Origin: Microbacterium paludicola
GTDB taxonomy: Bacteria > Actinomycetota > Actinomycetes > Actinomycetales > Microbacteriaceae
Direction: 5' to 3'
NCBI RefSeq assembly: GCF_015235415.1
Contig: NZ_JADGLL010000004.1
Coordinates: 1 to 64,000, forward strand
DNA: 64,000 nt
Positions 8,777 through 17,978 of this stretch are shown one piece after another. A model generated the notes under the pieces. The model searched no databases. It was given only the letters and a program-made list of their open reading frames with translations, and had not been told where the DNA came from. Both the position numbers and the translations under genes were made by a program. Numbering within the stretch: position 1 is the first letter of the stretch; each line of letters starts with the position of its first letter.

Positions 8777-9244
8777 GTGACGGGATTCCGGCGGGGAGTG
8801 CGCCTCGGCGTGGATGTGGGCAAGGCCCGCATCGGCGTCGCGCGCTGTGATCCCGACGGGATGCTCGCCGTCCCGGTCGAGACGGTGCCGCGCGACGAGC
8901 GCTCGATCGCCCGGCTGGTGGAGCTCGCGGGGGAGTACGAGCCGCTCGAGTTCATCGTGGGTCTGCCGCTCAACATGCGTGGCGAGGACACCCTGTCGAC
9001 CGCTGACGCGCGCGAGTTCGCCGCTCAGCTCGCGGCGGCGCAGGATGCGCCCGTGCGGCTGGTGGACGAGCGCCTCAGCACAGTGTCGGCGCATTCGGCG
9101 CTGCGCCAGTCGGGCAGAACCCAGAGGGGTTCTCGTAGCATTGTCGATCAGGTCGCCGCGGTGGTGCTGCTCCAGCACGCCATCGACAGCGAGAAACGCA
9201 CCGGGGCGGCCGCCGGCAACCCGGCCGGCATACCCGAGGAGTAA
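8777..9244 (+). CDS. ruvX: Holliday junction resolvase-like / pre-16S rRNA nuclease RuvX (YqgF)
   Basis: A 155-residue RNase H-fold protein. In E. coli the family trims the 5' end of pre-16S rRNA. Acidic residues of the fold are visible in RLGVDVGKARIG (Asp13), LVDERLST and SIVDQVAAVVLLQ; GLPLNMRG is a family motif. GTG 8777 is the start, 13 bases after alaS. The alaS-ruvX-mltG-aroE order is conserved in actinobacteria. Confidence 0.92.
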   Translation: MTGFRRGVRLGVDVGKARIGVARCDPDGMLAVPVETVPRDERSIARLVELAGEYEPLEFIVGLPLNMRGEDTLSTADAREFAAQLAAAQDAPVRLVDERLSTVSAHSALRQSGRTQRGSRSIVDQVAAVVLLQHAIDSEKRTGAAAGNPAGIPEE

Positions 9245-9253
9245 GCCCCGCTC

Positions 9254-10738
9254 ATGACCGATCCGTCCCGCGAGAGCACGCCACCCGAGTCCTCGCCGAT
9301 GACGCGCCGCCAGGCGCGCGAGTCGGCGCGGGCCCCGCAGGCTCCGTCCGCATCCGCCACGCCCGAGGGCGACGCGAGCGGCGTGCCGACGGCCGGCGAT
9401 CCGGTGTCGGCGGCGCGCGCGATGCCCTGGGACGACGGGATCTTCGTCGAGCGCACGCCGGCGACCACGGTCACCCCCGCCGCGGAGGCGACGCCCCCGG
9501 CCGAGCGCTCGGCTCCCGCGACGCTCGCCGAGACGGCGGCGCTCGCGAGCCAGGCGCCGGCGCCCAGCGGTCCGGAGCCGGCGTCGCTCGAGGACCTCTT
9601 CGTTCCCGAGAACACGGTCGAGCCGAAGCGCCGCGGGGGCCGCGGCTGCCTCGTCACGCTCATCATCCTGCTGGCGATCCTCGGCGGCATCGTCGCCGGC
9701 GGCATGTACGTGTGGAACACCTACGGCACGCAGATCGCCGAGCGGTTCGGCTGGGACGGGCCGAGCGACTACGAGCCGGGTGAGGCCACCGGCGAGGCGA
9801 TCATCACGATCGAGGAGGGCGACGGCGGCGAGGCGATCTCGCAGACCCTCTACGAGGCCGGCGTGACGCTCAAGCCCGACTCCTTCTACGACCACCTGCT
9901 TGATGCCGATGCGATCCCGACGTTCTACCCCGGGATCTACCGGCTGCAGCAGAAGATGACGTCCGAGGCGGCGCTTGCCGCGCTGGCGGACCCCGCGAAC
10001 AAGCTCGAGAACACGGTCGCCCTGCAGGAGGGCTGGACCGTCTCGGCGACCCTCGAGGCGGCGTCCACGGGTCTCGACATGCCGCTCGAGGAGCTGCAGG
10101 CGGCAGCCGAGGACCCCTCGGCCTACGACGTCGAGGCCGACAGCCTCGAGGGATGGCTGTTCCCGGCGACCTACACGTTCGACCCGGGCGTCACCGCCGA
10201 GGATGTCATCAAGACGATGGTGGATCGCACGCGCGAGTCGCTCGCGAACGCCGGCGTCGCGGCGGGCGACGAGCAGCGCATCCTGACGGTCGCGTCGATC
10301 GTGCAGCGCGAGGGCGCCTCGCGTGAGGACTTCGGGATGGTCGCGCAGGTGATCTACAACCGCCTCGATCCGGAGATCTCCGACACCAACGGCCTGCTCC
10401 AGATGGACTCGACCGCCCAGTTCGGGTACCGGGCCGCGCACCCGGAGGCAGCCGAGCAGGGCTCGGTCTTCAGCTCGGAGGAGCAGCTGAACGATCCCAA
10501 CCCGTGGAACACGTACGTGCACCCCGGGCTGCCCGTCGGTCCGATCGCCAACCCCGGCGACGAGGCGATCCAGGCGGCTCAGCAGCCGACGGAAGGCGGG
10601 TGGCAGTACTTCGTCACCGTGAACCTCGAGACCGGGGAGACGCTCTTCGCGGAGACCTACGCCGAGCAGCAGCAGAACGAAGCGCAGCTTCACGCGTGGT
10701 GTGCCGACAACCCCGACCACGGCGGCTGCGGCGGATGA
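9254..10738 (+). CDS. mltG: Endolytic murein transglycosylase MltG
   Basis: A 494-residue peptidoglycan glycan-strand terminator. The first 130 residues are low-complexity, rich in Ala, Pro and Ser, and cytoplasmic. A single membrane helix follows at about 132-154. The extracytoplasmic part has a LysM-like region and the YceG domain, with the catalytic Glu in ASIVQREG, the VIYNRL helix and the NPWNTYVHPGLPVGPI motif. The C-terminus has a short Cys-containing tail ([13 protein letters not shown]). The long disordered N-terminus is typical of actinobacterial MltG. Its stop overlaps the aroE start (ATGA). Confidence 0.95.
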   Translation: MTDPSRESTPPESSPMTRRQARESARAPQAPSASATPEGDASGVPTAGDPVSAARAMPWDDGIFVERTPATTVTPAAEATPPAERSAPATLAETAALASQAPAPSGPEPASLEDLFVPENTVEPKRRGGRGCLVTLIILLAILGGIVAGGMYVWNTYGTQIAERFGWDGPSDYEPGEATGEAIITIEEGDGGEAISQTLYEAGVTLKPDSFYDHLLDADAIPTFYPGIYRLQQKMTSEAALAALADPANKLENTVALQEGWTVSATLEAASTGLDMPLEELQAAAEDPSAYDVEADSLEGWLFPATYTFDPGVTAEDVIKTMVDRTRESLANAGVAAGDEQRILTVASIVQREGASREDFGMVAQVIYNRLDPEISDTNGLLQMDSTAQFGYRAAHPEAAEQGSVFSSEEQLNDPNPWNTYVHPGLPVGPIANPGDEAIQAAQQPTEGGWQYFVTVNLETGETLFAETYAEQQQNEAQLHAWCADNPDHGGCGG

Positions 10739-11592
10739 CCGGAGCCACCCGGCTCGCGGTCTGGGGCGACCCGATCGCGCACAGCCGCTCGCCGCAGCTT
10801 CACGACGCGGCGTACCGGGTGCTCGGACGGGAGTGGAGCTTCGAGCGCGTCCGCGTCGCCGAGGGCGAGTTCGATGGTGTGCTCGCAGGGCTCGACTCGT
10901 CGTGGCGCGGGCTCGCGGTCACGATGCCGCTGAAGGAGTGCGCGTGGAGGGCGAGCGGATGGCGTGATCGCCGTGCCGAGCTCACCGGAGCGGTGAACAC
11001 CCTGCTCCTGCCCGGGGCTGACGTGTCGAGGCCGACCGGGGCACCTGCGTCCGCGCCGGTCGGATTCAACACCGATGTCGGCGGGATCGTCGCGGCGCTT
11101 GCCGACGAGGGGATCGCCGAGGTGGGCTCGGTCCGCATCGTGGGCGCGGGCGCCACGTCCGCGTCGGCGCTGGTGGCGGCGGCCGAGATGGGCGCCGGCA
11201 CGGCGAGCGTCGTCGCCCGCCGGCCCGAGCGCGCCGCGCCCCTCGTGGAGCTCGGCGAGGCGCTGGGCGTCCCCGTCTCGGTGGAGCCCTTCGGCGGCCC
11301 GCACGCGCCGGTCGACCTCACCGTCTGCGCGCTGCCGGGCGGCACGATCCTGCCGGACGAGGATGCCGACGCCCTCGCGGCGGGCGGTCATCCGCTGTTC
11401 GACGTCGCCTACCACCCGTGGCCGTCGCACCTGGCGAGCCGCTGGCAGGGACCGGCGATCCCGGGGCTCGGAATGCTGCTTCACCAGGCGGTGCTGCAGG
11501 TGCGGGTGTTCACGACCGGATCCGTCGACGAGCCGCTCGCGTCCGAGGATGACGTGCGCGCCGCGATGCGCTCCGCGCTCATGGGAGACTAG
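10735..11592 (+). CDS. aroE: Shikimate dehydrogenase (NADP-dependent family)
   Basis: A 285-residue enzyme reducing 3-dehydroshikimate to shikimate. Substrate-binding Ser residues are in HSRSPQLH, the catalytic Lys in TMPLKE, the Asn in GAVNT and the Asp in FNTDVGG. The nucleotide-binding loop is [10 protein letters not shown], a less canonical version of GAGGAS/A. The start ATG 10735 overlaps the mltG stop; the frame is open further upstream, but that part overlaps mltG and is not family-like. It begins a shikimate-pathway block. Confidence 0.93.
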   Translation: MTGATRLAVWGDPIAHSRSPQLHDAAYRVLGREWSFERVRVAEGEFDGVLAGLDSSWRGLAVTMPLKECAWRASGWRDRRAELTGAVNTLLLPGADVSRPTGAPASAPVGFNTDVGGIVAALADEGIAEVGSVRIVGAGATSASALVAAAEMGAGTASVVARRPERAAPLVELGEALGVPVSVEPFGGPHAPVDLTVCALPGGTILPDEDADALAAGGHPLFDVAYHPWPSHLASRWQGPAIPGLGMLLHQAVLQVRVFTTGSVDEPLASEDDVRAAMRSALMGD

Positions 11593-11596
11593 GCGC

Positions 11597-12820
11597 ATGC
11601 TCCGCGTGCTCACGGCCGGCGAATCGCACGGCCCCGAACTCATCGCCGTCATGGAGGGACTTCCCTCCGGCGTGCCCCTGCTTGCCGAGGACATCCAGGC
11701 CGACCTGCAGCGTCGGAAGCTCGGCTATGGCCGCGGGTCGCGCATGAAGTTCGAGCAGGACGAGCTCACCATCTCGGGCGGCGTGCGTCACGGCCTTACC
11801 CTCGGCAGCCCCATCGCCCTGCGCATCGGCAACACCGAGTGGCCCAAGTGGACCGAGGTCATGAACCCGGCCCCCGTGGAGCTCACCGAGAAGTCCCGCG
11901 GCCGCGGCGCAGCGCTCACCCGCCCGCGCCCGGGACACGCCGACCTGGTCGGGATGCAGAAGTACGACTTCGACGAGGCGCGCCCGATCCTCGAGCGCGC
12001 GAGCGCCCGCGAGACGGCCGCGCGCGTCGCGCTGGGGGCGGTCGCCCGCGCGTTCCTGGCGGAGCTGGGCATCCGGCTCGTCAGCCACACGCTGTCGATC
12101 GGGCCGGTGCGCGTGCCGGATGACGCGCCGGTGCCGACGCCGGATGACGTCGCCGCGCTCGACGCCGATCCGCTGCGCTGCTTCCACCCCGAGACCTCCG
12201 AGCGCATGGTCGCCGAGGTCGACGACACCCGCAAGGAGGGCGACACCGTCGGCGGCATCGTCGAGGTGCTCGCGTACGGCCTGCCGCCGGGGCTCGGCTC
12301 GCACGTGCACTGGGATCGCCGCCTCGACGGAAAGCTCGCGCAGGCGCTGATGAGCATCCAGGCGATCAAGGGCGTGGAGGTCGGCGACGGTTTCGAGACC
12401 ACCCGCCGCCGCGGTTCCGCCGCGCACGACGAGCTGTTCGTCACGTCCGACGGCATCGCGCGCGGCAGCGACCGCGCCGGCGGCACCGAGGGCGGCATGT
12501 CCACCGGCACCGTGCTGCGCGTGCGGGCGGGGATGAAGCCCATCGCGACCGTTCCCCACGCACTGCGGACGGTGGACGTCGCCACCGGCGAGACGGCCGC
12601 GGCCCATCACCAGCGCTCCGACGTCTGCGCGGTGCCCGCCGCCGGCGTGGTGGCCGAGGCGATGGTCGCGATCACGCTCGCCGACGTCGTGCTGGAGAAG
12701 TTCGGCGGCGACTCCGTGAAGGAGACGCGCCGCAACCTGACCGCCTACGTGGACGGCATCGCGGAGAGCCTGCGGACGTCGGCGCAGCCGGTCGACCTCG
12801 CGCATGACCTCGCACTCTGA
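11597..12820 (+). CDS. aroC: Chorismate synthase
   Basis: Converts EPSP to chorismate using reduced FMN, the last common step to aromatic amino acids. The 407-residue protein shows all signatures: GESHGPEL near the N-terminus, [42 protein letters not shown] and GGMSTG. ATG 11597 lies four bases after the aroE stop. Its 3' end overlaps aroK by 17 bases. Confidence 0.97.
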   Translation: MLRVLTAGESHGPELIAVMEGLPSGVPLLAEDIQADLQRRKLGYGRGSRMKFEQDELTISGGVRHGLTLGSPIALRIGNTEWPKWTEVMNPAPVELTEKSRGRGAALTRPRPGHADLVGMQKYDFDEARPILERASARETAARVALGAVARAFLAELGIRLVSHTLSIGPVRVPDDAPVPTPDDVAALDADPLRCFHPETSERMVAEVDDTRKEGDTVGGIVEVLAYGLPPGLGSHVHWDRRLDGKLAQALMSIQAIKGVEVGDGFETTRRRGSAAHDELFVTSDGIARGSDRAGGTEGGMSTGTVLRVRAGMKPIATVPHALRTVDVATGETAAAHHQRSDVCAVPAAGVVAEAMVAITLADVVLEKFGGDSVKETRRNLTAYVDGIAESLRTSAQPVDLAHDLAL

Positions 12821-13499
12821 CGCAGGCGTCCCCGCCGCCGAGTCGACCGGCGCATCGCCGCGTGCGCTCGTGCTCGTCGGCCCCATGGGCGCCGGCAAGT
12901 CGAGCATCGGGCGTCGCCTCGCGCGCACGCTCGGGGTGCGGTTCCGCGACACCGACAGCGCTGTCGTCAAAGAGCACGGGCCGATCGCCGACATCTTCGC
13001 GGCGCACGGGGAGCCCCATTTCCGTGCGCTGGAGCACGAGGCCGTGATCGCCGCCGTGGCGCGCGGCGGGGTGGTCGCACTCGGCGGCGGCGCCGTGCTC
13101 CACCCGGGCACGCGCGCCGCCCTTCGGGATCACCACGTCGTGCTGCTCACGGTCGAGGAGCGCGTGGTCGCGGGCCGCATCCGCGCCCAGCAGAAGCGCC
13201 CGCTGCTGAGCGGCGACGGGGATCCGCTGGACGCCTGGATCCGGATCCGCGACGCACGCGAGCCGATCTACCGCGAGGTCGCGGATGCGGTGTTCGACAC
13301 CTCGAGGGGCCCCCTCGGCGACGTCGTGACGGCGATCGCCGCGTGGGTGCGCGCCGAGGATCCGGCCTTCGCGCCGGGTGTTCCCTCGGAGCAGCAGACG
13401 ACGCAGGATGAGACCGCCCTGAGCGCAGAGGATCTGAGCGCAGAGGACCCGAACGCCCCGGTTCCCGGCGCGGACGGCGACAAGGAGACGACGCGATGA
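12804..13499 (+). CDS. aroK: Shikimate kinase with acidic C-terminal tail
   Basis: Phosphorylates shikimate at O3. Walker A is GPMGAGKSS (residues 26-34), the shikimate-binding Asp is in FRDTDS, and the glycine-rich [11 protein letters not shown] motif follows. The kinase fold ends near residue 185. A 45-residue tail rich in Asp, Glu and Ala follows and carries a twofold LSAED repeat encoded by two 15-base tandem copies (13419-13448). The total of 231 residues compares with about 170-180 for the family. The start ATG 12804 lies inside aroC; no internal Met fits better. The stop overlaps aroB (ATGA). Confidence 0.93.
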   Translation: MTSHSDAGVPAAESTGASPRALVLVGPMGAGKSSIGRRLARTLGVRFRDTDSAVVKEHGPIADIFAAHGEPHFRALEHEAVIAAVARGGVVALGGGAVLHPGTRAALRDHHVVLLTVEERVVAGRIRAQQKRPLLSGDGDPLDAWIRIRDAREPIYREVADAVFDTSRGPLGDVVTAIAAWVRAEDPAFAPGVPSEQQTTQDETALSAEDLSAEDPNAPVPGADGDKETTR

Positions 13500-14647
13500 G
13501 CGAGACCAGCACGCAGGCGGACGACCGCACCCCGGGCGACACCGTGATCCACGTGAACGGCACCCCGGGCTACGACGTGACCATCGGTCACGGCACGATC
13601 GGGCAGGTCGGGCCCGCGCTTCCCCCGGCGGCGCGCAAGGTGCTCGTCGTCCACCCGCCGACGCTCGGCGCCCAGGCGGCCGAGCTCCGCGAGGCCCTCA
13701 TGGCCGACGGCGGACGCGAGGTGCTGCTGGCCGAGATCCCCGACGCCGAGGCGGGCAAGCGCATCGAGGTCGCCGCGTTCTGCTGGCAGATCATGGGCCA
13801 GGCCGATTTCACCCGCACCGATGCCGTCGTGGGCTTCGGCGGCGGCGCGGTGACCGACCTCGCCGGGTTCGTGGCCGCCAGCTGGCTGCGTGGCGTCGAG
13901 ATCGTGCAGGTCCCCACCACCGTGGCGGGAATGGTCGACGCGGCCGTCGGCGGCAAGACCGGCGTGAACACCGCGGAGGGGAAGAACCTCGTCGGCGCGT
14001 TCTGGGCACCGCGCGCGGTCATCTGCGACCTCGATCTGCTCGCAACGCTGTCGGAGAACGACGTGCTCGCGGGCTTCGCCGAGATCGTCAAGGCAGGTTT
14101 CATCCGGTACCCCGAGATCCTCGACATCGTGGAGGCGGACCCGGATCGCGCGATCGACGTCGCCTCGCCCGAGTTCCGCCGCTGCGTCGAGCTGGCGATC
14201 CAGATGAAGGCCGACGTCGTGGGGGAGGACTTCCGCGAGGCGGGCCTGCGCGAGATCCTCAACTACGGGCACACGCTCGGGCACGCGATCGAGCACGCCG
14301 AGCGCTACCGCTGGCGTCACGGCGCGGCGGTCTCCGTCGGCATGATGTACGCCGCCGAGCTGTCGCGCCTCGCCGGACGTCTCTCCGACGCCGCGGTCGA
14401 CCGGCACCGCCGGGTGCTCGAGCTGCTCGGCCTTCCGACCACGTACCGCGCGGGCGCGTGGCAGACGCTGCTGGCGACGATGCAGCGCGACAAGAAGGCG
14501 CGCGGCGGCATGCTGCGCTTCATCCTGCTCGACGACATCGCCAAGCCGACGGTTCACCAGGCGCCCGACGAGTCGCTGCTGTTCGCCGCCTACCAGGAGA
14601 TCGGCGCCGAGGAGCAGGGCCGCATCATCAGCACCCGCCGCGGCTGA
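13496..14647 (+). CDS. aroB: 3-dehydroquinate synthase
   Basis: Cyclises DAHP to 3-dehydroquinate using NAD and a divalent metal. The 383-residue protein has the NAD-binding region [21 protein letters not shown], followed by [20 protein letters not shown], and the metal-binding His motif [12 protein letters not shown]. About 20 extra residues precede the usual N-terminus. ATGA overlap with aroK. It closes the aroE-C-K-B block; a dehydroquinase gene is not in this window. Confidence 0.96.
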   Translation: MSETSTQADDRTPGDTVIHVNGTPGYDVTIGHGTIGQVGPALPPAARKVLVVHPPTLGAQAAELREALMADGGREVLLAEIPDAEAGKRIEVAAFCWQIMGQADFTRTDAVVGFGGGAVTDLAGFVAASWLRGVEIVQVPTTVAGMVDAAVGGKTGVNTAEGKNLVGAFWAPRAVICDLDLLATLSENDVLAGFAEIVKAGFIRYPEILDIVEADPDRAIDVASPEFRRCVELAIQMKADVVGEDFREAGLREILNYGHTLGHAIEHAERYRWRHGAAVSVGMMYAAELSRLAGRLSDAAVDRHRRVLELLGLPTTYRAGAWQTLLATMQRDKKARGGMLRFILLDDIAKPTVHQAPDESLLFAAYQEIGAEEQGRIISTRRG

Positions 14648-14682
14648 GGGCTCCCGCTCGGGGGACTCCCACGCCGACACGA

Positions 14683-14759
14683 TAGGATCGTTCCTCGGCC
14701 GTGACGGCCCCGGACTTGCGCGCGACTCGGCGCGACTCAATCGAACGAACGGAAGATCC
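14683..14759 (+). promoter_or_regulatory. Putative efp-nusB promoter and leader
   Basis: TAGGAT (14683-14688) fits the -10 pattern and would start a transcript near 14695 with a 65-base leader. GGAAG at 14750-14754 is the ribosome site for efp. Confidence 0.45.
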
Positions 14760-15320
14760 ATGGCATCCACCGCAGACATCAAGAACGGCGTCGTTCTCAG
14801 CATCGACTCGCAGCTCTGGAGCGTCGTGGAGTTCCAGCACGTCAAGCCCGGCAAGGGCGGCGCGTTCGTCCGCACCAAGCTCAAGAACGTCGTCACCGGC
14901 AAGGTCGTGGACCGCACGTTCAACGCCGGCGCCAAGGTCGACATCCAGAACGTCGACCGCCGCGACTACTCGTACCTCTACAACGACGGCGAGAACTTCG
15001 TCTTCATGGACCAGAAGGACTACGACCAGATCACGGTCCCCGCTGCCACCGTCGGCGACTCCGCGAAGTTCCTCCTGGAGAACCAGGAGGTCACCATCGC
15101 CCTCCACGACGGCACCCCGCTGTACGTCGACCTCCCCGCGTCGGTGATCCTCGAGATCACCTACACCGAGCCGGGCCTGCAGGGCGACCGCTCGTCCGCC
15201 GGCACGAAGCCCGCCACGGTCGAGACCGGCGCCGAGATCCAGGTGCCGCTGTTCCTCGAGACCGGCACGCGCGTCAAGGTCGACACCCGCACGGGCGAGT
15301 ACCTCGGCCGCGAGAAGTGA
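14760..15320 (+). CDS. efp: Elongation factor P
   Basis: Relieves ribosome stalling at proline runs. The 186-residue, three-barrel protein carries the tip loop VKPGKGGAF with Lys32 at the residue that contacts the peptidyl-tRNA. No EpmA or EarP partner is nearby, and actinobacterial EF-P is generally thought to work without those modifications. The C-terminal signature [13 protein letters not shown] is present. Translationally coupled to nusB. Confidence 0.97.
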   Translation: MASTADIKNGVVLSIDSQLWSVVEFQHVKPGKGGAFVRTKLKNVVTGKVVDRTFNAGAKVDIQNVDRRDYSYLYNDGENFVFMDQKDYDQITVPAATVGDSAKFLLENQEVTIALHDGTPLYVDLPASVILEITYTEPGLQGDRSSAGTKPATVETGAEIQVPLFLETGTRVKVDTRTGEYLGREK

Positions 15321-15724
15321 GCGCCCGCACCAAGGCACGCAAGCGCGCCCTCGACATCCTGTTCTCGGCCGACGTCCGCGGCGACAAGCTCTCGGTCGCC
15401 CTCGCGGCCGAGGCGAAGCGGGCCGCGTCCGAGCCGGCACGCCAGGCATCCTGGCTCTACGCCCGCGAGATCGTGGACGGCGTGATCGACCACGCCGAGG
15501 AGATCGACGAGCAGATCTCCACCCACAGCCGCGACTGGAAGCTCGACCGCATGCCCACCGTCGACCGCGCGCTCCTGCGCATCGCGACGTGGGAGATCCT
15601 GTTCAACGACGCCGTGCCGACCGCCGTCGCGATCGATGAGGCGGTCGACCTCGCCAAGGAGTTCTCCACGGATGACTCCGGCGCGTTCGTCCACGGAGTG
15701 CTCGCCCGCATCGCCCGCAGCTGA
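15317..15724 (+). CDS. nusB: Transcription antitermination factor NusB
   Basis: A 135-residue all-helical RNA-binding protein that pairs with S10 (NusE) in rRNA antitermination. Family regions are [16 protein letters not shown] at the N-terminus and [32 protein letters not shown] near the C-terminus. GTG 15317 overlaps the efp stop (GTGA). The efp-nusB-pyrR order is common in Gram-positives. Confidence 0.95.
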   Translation: MSARTKARKRALDILFSADVRGDKLSVALAAEAKRAASEPARQASWLYAREIVDGVIDHAEEIDEQISTHSRDWKLDRMPTVDRALLRIATWEILFNDAVPTAVAIDEAVDLAKEFSTDDSGAFVHGVLARIARS

Positions 15725-15890
15725 AGGGTCGTTTTAGAAGCGTCTCGCACGCTCGCGCCGACGCTCCGCGCCGGCACCCGTGAGCGAGGCACCGTCGCTG
15801 ACGCTCCGTTGCGGCAGCGCTTCGCGCTGCGGGGTCGCTTCGCTCCACGCTCACTTCGTTCGCACAGGCACAGGCCCTCTGCGCACCCCG
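15725..15890 (+). other. Intergenic GC-rich hairpin region after nusB
   Basis: No convincing gene. The stretch is full of short CGCTCG/GCTCCG words related to the repeats that follow. It contains a perfect hairpin GCAGCGC-TTC-GCGCTGC (15814-15830), which may end the efp-nusB transcript. Open frames here arise from repeats and GC bias. Confidence 0.5.
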
Positions 15891-16373
15891 CCGGTTATCG
15901 AGCGAGCGGAGCGAGTCGAGATGACCCGCTCGCACGGGTGGGCGGCTTCGAGTCGGTCGCTTCGGCTCGCTGGCGCTCGCTCAGCAACCGGTGGGGTGCC
16001 GGCCCTTGGCTTAACCCCGGTTATCGAGCGAGCTCGCGAGTCGAGATGACGGACCCGCACAGGTCGGTCGCTTCGGCTCGCTGGCGCTCGCTCAGCAACC
16101 GGTGGGGTGCCGGCCCTTGGCTTAACCCCGGTTATCGAGCGAGCTCGCGAGTCGAGATGACGGACCCGCACAGGTCGGTCGCTTCGGCTCGCTGGCGCTC
16201 GCTCAGCAACCGGTGGGGTAAACGTGCGGCGTGTGCACCTTCGCGCCGCTTGTTCGGTGCGTTTGCCGCACCTCTGCGTGCCCCCACCCCCGGTTATCGA
16301 GCGAGCTTGCGAGTCGAGATGACCGACCCGCACGGCCGTCGCTGCGGCTCTCCGGCGCGCGGTCAGCAACCGG
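15891..16373 (+). repeat. Cluster of four GC-rich repeat units with inverted CCGGTT/AACCGG ends
   Basis: Units lie at 15891-15991, 16017-16102, 16128-16213 and 16290-16373. Each begins CCGGTTATCGAGCGAGC and ends with a diverged inverted copy of that end (GCTCGCTCAGCAACCGG in the first three). Between the ends lie variants of GAGCGAGCGGAGCGAGTCGA and a Thr/Asp-codon-like spacer. Units 2 and 3 repeat with a 111-base period and are identical over about 92 bases, a recent tandem duplication. The linker GGGGTGCCGGCCCTTGGC also repeats. No coding capacity is evident; frames through it vary in length. The core recurs at the ends of pyrC and trpB. Confidence 0.85.
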
Positions 16374-16399
16374 CGCGCGCTGGGGGAGTCCGGCACCGG

Positions 16400-16458
16400 T
16401 AGGCTGGACCCACCTGCACCTTTAACACCGTCCCGTGAGGCGGAGAAGGGAGAGGCCC
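16400..16458 (+). promoter_or_regulatory. pyr operon promoter and PyrR-binding leader
   Basis: TAGGCT (16400-16405) is the likely -10. The leader bases 16419-16450 read CCTTTAACACCG, TCCCGTGAGG and CGGAGAAGGG. This closely follows the PyrR-binding element known from pyr leaders: a CCTT/AAGG outer stem, a purine bulge, a CCG/CGG inner stem and a loop with CCCGTGAGG. The element overlaps the Shine-Dalgarno GGGAGAGG (16448-16455), so PyrR with UMP would block translation rather than drive attenuation, as described for mycobacteria. Confidence 0.8.
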
Positions 16459-17007
16459 ATGAGCACGCGCGCTGTGCTGAATGACGCCGACATCACGCGG
16501 GCCCTGACTCGGATCGCCCATGAGATCCTCGAGTCGAACAAGGGCCCGGACGACCTGATCCTCCTCGGGATCCCGACCCGCGGCGTCACCCTCGCCCGCC
16601 GGCTCGCTGCGCTGATCGAGCGCTTCGCCGGAACCGTCGTGCCCACCGGGGCCCTGGACGTCACGATGTACCGCGACGACCTCTCCCAGCACCCGACGCG
16701 CACGCCGCGGCCGACCGAGATCCCGCCCGGCGGCATCGACGGCAAGGTCGTTGTGCTCGTCGACGACGTGCTGTTCTCCGGGCGCAGCATCCGCGCCGCG
16801 CTCGACGCGCTGAACGACATCGGCCGGCCCGCCGCCGTGCGCCTCGCGATCCTCGTCGACCGCGGCCACCGCGAGCTGCCGATCCGGCCCGACTTCGTCG
16901 GGAAGAACCTGCCGTCCTCGCGCTCCGAGCGCGTGAACGTGCGCCTCGCCGAGATCGACGGCGGGGCCGACGAGGTCACGATCGAGGCGCGGGAGGACGA
17001 GCGATGA
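16459..17007 (+). CDS. pyrR: Bifunctional pyr operon regulator / uracil phosphoribosyltransferase PyrR
   Basis: A 182-residue PRTase-fold protein that binds pyr mRNA when UMP is high and also has weak UPRTase activity. The PRPP-binding motif [22 protein letters not shown] is clear, and [12 protein letters not shown] is the second phosphate loop. ATG 16459 is chosen; an upstream in-frame GTG at 16435 lies inside the PyrR-binding loop and would not be a sensible start. Coupled to pyrB by ATGA. Confidence 0.95.
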   Translation: MSTRAVLNDADITRALTRIAHEILESNKGPDDLILLGIPTRGVTLARRLAALIERFAGTVVPTGALDVTMYRDDLSQHPTRTPRPTEIPPGGIDGKVVVLVDDVLFSGRSIRAALDALNDIGRPAAVRLAILVDRGHRELPIRPDFVGKNLPSSRSERVNVRLAEIDGGADEVTIEAREDER

Positions 17008-17978
17008 GGCACCTGCTCGACACCCGCACGCTCGCCCGCGAGGACGCCATCCGCATCCTCGACATCGCCGAGGACATGGCCGACACGCAGTCGCGCGAGG
17101 TCAAGAAGCTCCCGACCCTGCGCGGCAAGACGGTCGTCAACCTGTTCTTCGAGGACTCGACCCGCACCCGCATCTCGTTCGAGGCCGCGGCAAAGCGGCT
17201 CTCGGCCGACGTCATCAACTTCGCCGCCAAGGGCTCGAGCGTCTCCAAGGGCGAGAGCCTGCAGGACACCGCTCAGACGCTGCAGGCGATGGGGGCCGAC
17301 GCGGTGGTCATCCGCCACGGCGCCTCCGGGGCGCCCCGCACCCTCGCGACCAGCGGATGGATCGACGCGGGCGTCGTGAACGCCGGCGACGGCACGCACG
17401 AGCACCCCACGCAGGCCCTGCTCGACGCCTTCACGATGCGCAAGCGCCGCTACGGCGGCGACAGCCGCGGACGCGATCTCGCGGGCTTCCGGGTGGCGAT
17501 CGTCGGCGACATCCTCCATTCCCGGGTCGCACGCTCGAACGTCTGGCTGCTTCACACCCTCGGCGCGGAGGTGACGCTCGTCGCCCCGCCGACGCTGCTT
17601 CCCCAGGACACGTCGGCGTGGCCGGTGACCGTGCGCTATGACCTCGACGAGGCGATCGCCGACGCTCCCGACGCGGTCATGATGCTGCGCATCCAGCTGG
17701 AGCGCATGAACGCAGCGTATTTCCCCTCTGAGCGGGAGTATTCGCGTCGCTGGGGGCTCGATCCTCGGCGCCTCATCAGCCTCCCTCCCGGTAGCATCGT
17801 CATGCACCCCGGGCCAATGAACAGGGGTCTGGAGATCTCCGCCGAGGCCGCCGATTCGCCCCGCTCGACCGTGCTCGAGCAGGTCAAGGCCGGCGTATCG
17901 GTGCGGATGGCGGTGCTGTACCTGCTGCTGGCAGGCGAGCGGACGAACCCGAAGCGCGCAAACGAGGAGGGGCGATGA
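17004..17978 (+). CDS. pyrB: Aspartate carbamoyltransferase catalytic subunit
   Basis: Condenses carbamoyl phosphate with aspartate. The 324-residue protein carries the carbamoyl-phosphate loop [13 protein letters not shown] (STRTR at 52-56), the SVSKGES loop, [24 protein letters not shown] and the Asp-binding region RIQLER. There is no pyrI-type regulatory subunit, as expected in Gram-positives. ATGA overlaps at both ends. Confidence 0.97.
   Translation: MRHLLDTRTLAREDAIRILDIAEDMADTQSREVKKLPTLRGKTVVNLFFEDSTRTRISFEAAAKRLSADVINFAAKGSSVSKGESLQDTAQTLQAMGADAVVIRHGASGAPRTLATSGWIDAGVVNAGDGTHEHPTQALLDAFTMRKRRYGGDSRGRDLAGFRVAIVGDILHSRVARSNVWLLHTLGAEVTLVAPPTLLPQDTSAWPVTVRYDLDEAIADAPDAVMMLRIQLERMNAAYFPSEREYSRRWGLDPRRLISLPPGSIVMHPGPMNRGLEISAEAADSPRSTVLEQVKAGVSVRMAVLYLLLAGERTNPKRANEEGR

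Noticed and set aside
15891-16373. CRISPR array
   Set aside because: Units are 84-101 bases, the linkers between them repeat too, there are only four units, and no cas genes are present.
15780-16425. Several overlapping open frames in the repeat cluster after nusB
   Set aside because: They follow the repeat periodicity, have no ribosome site or family resemblance, and their proteins merely repeat the same peptide (for example RASSRVEMTDPHRS).
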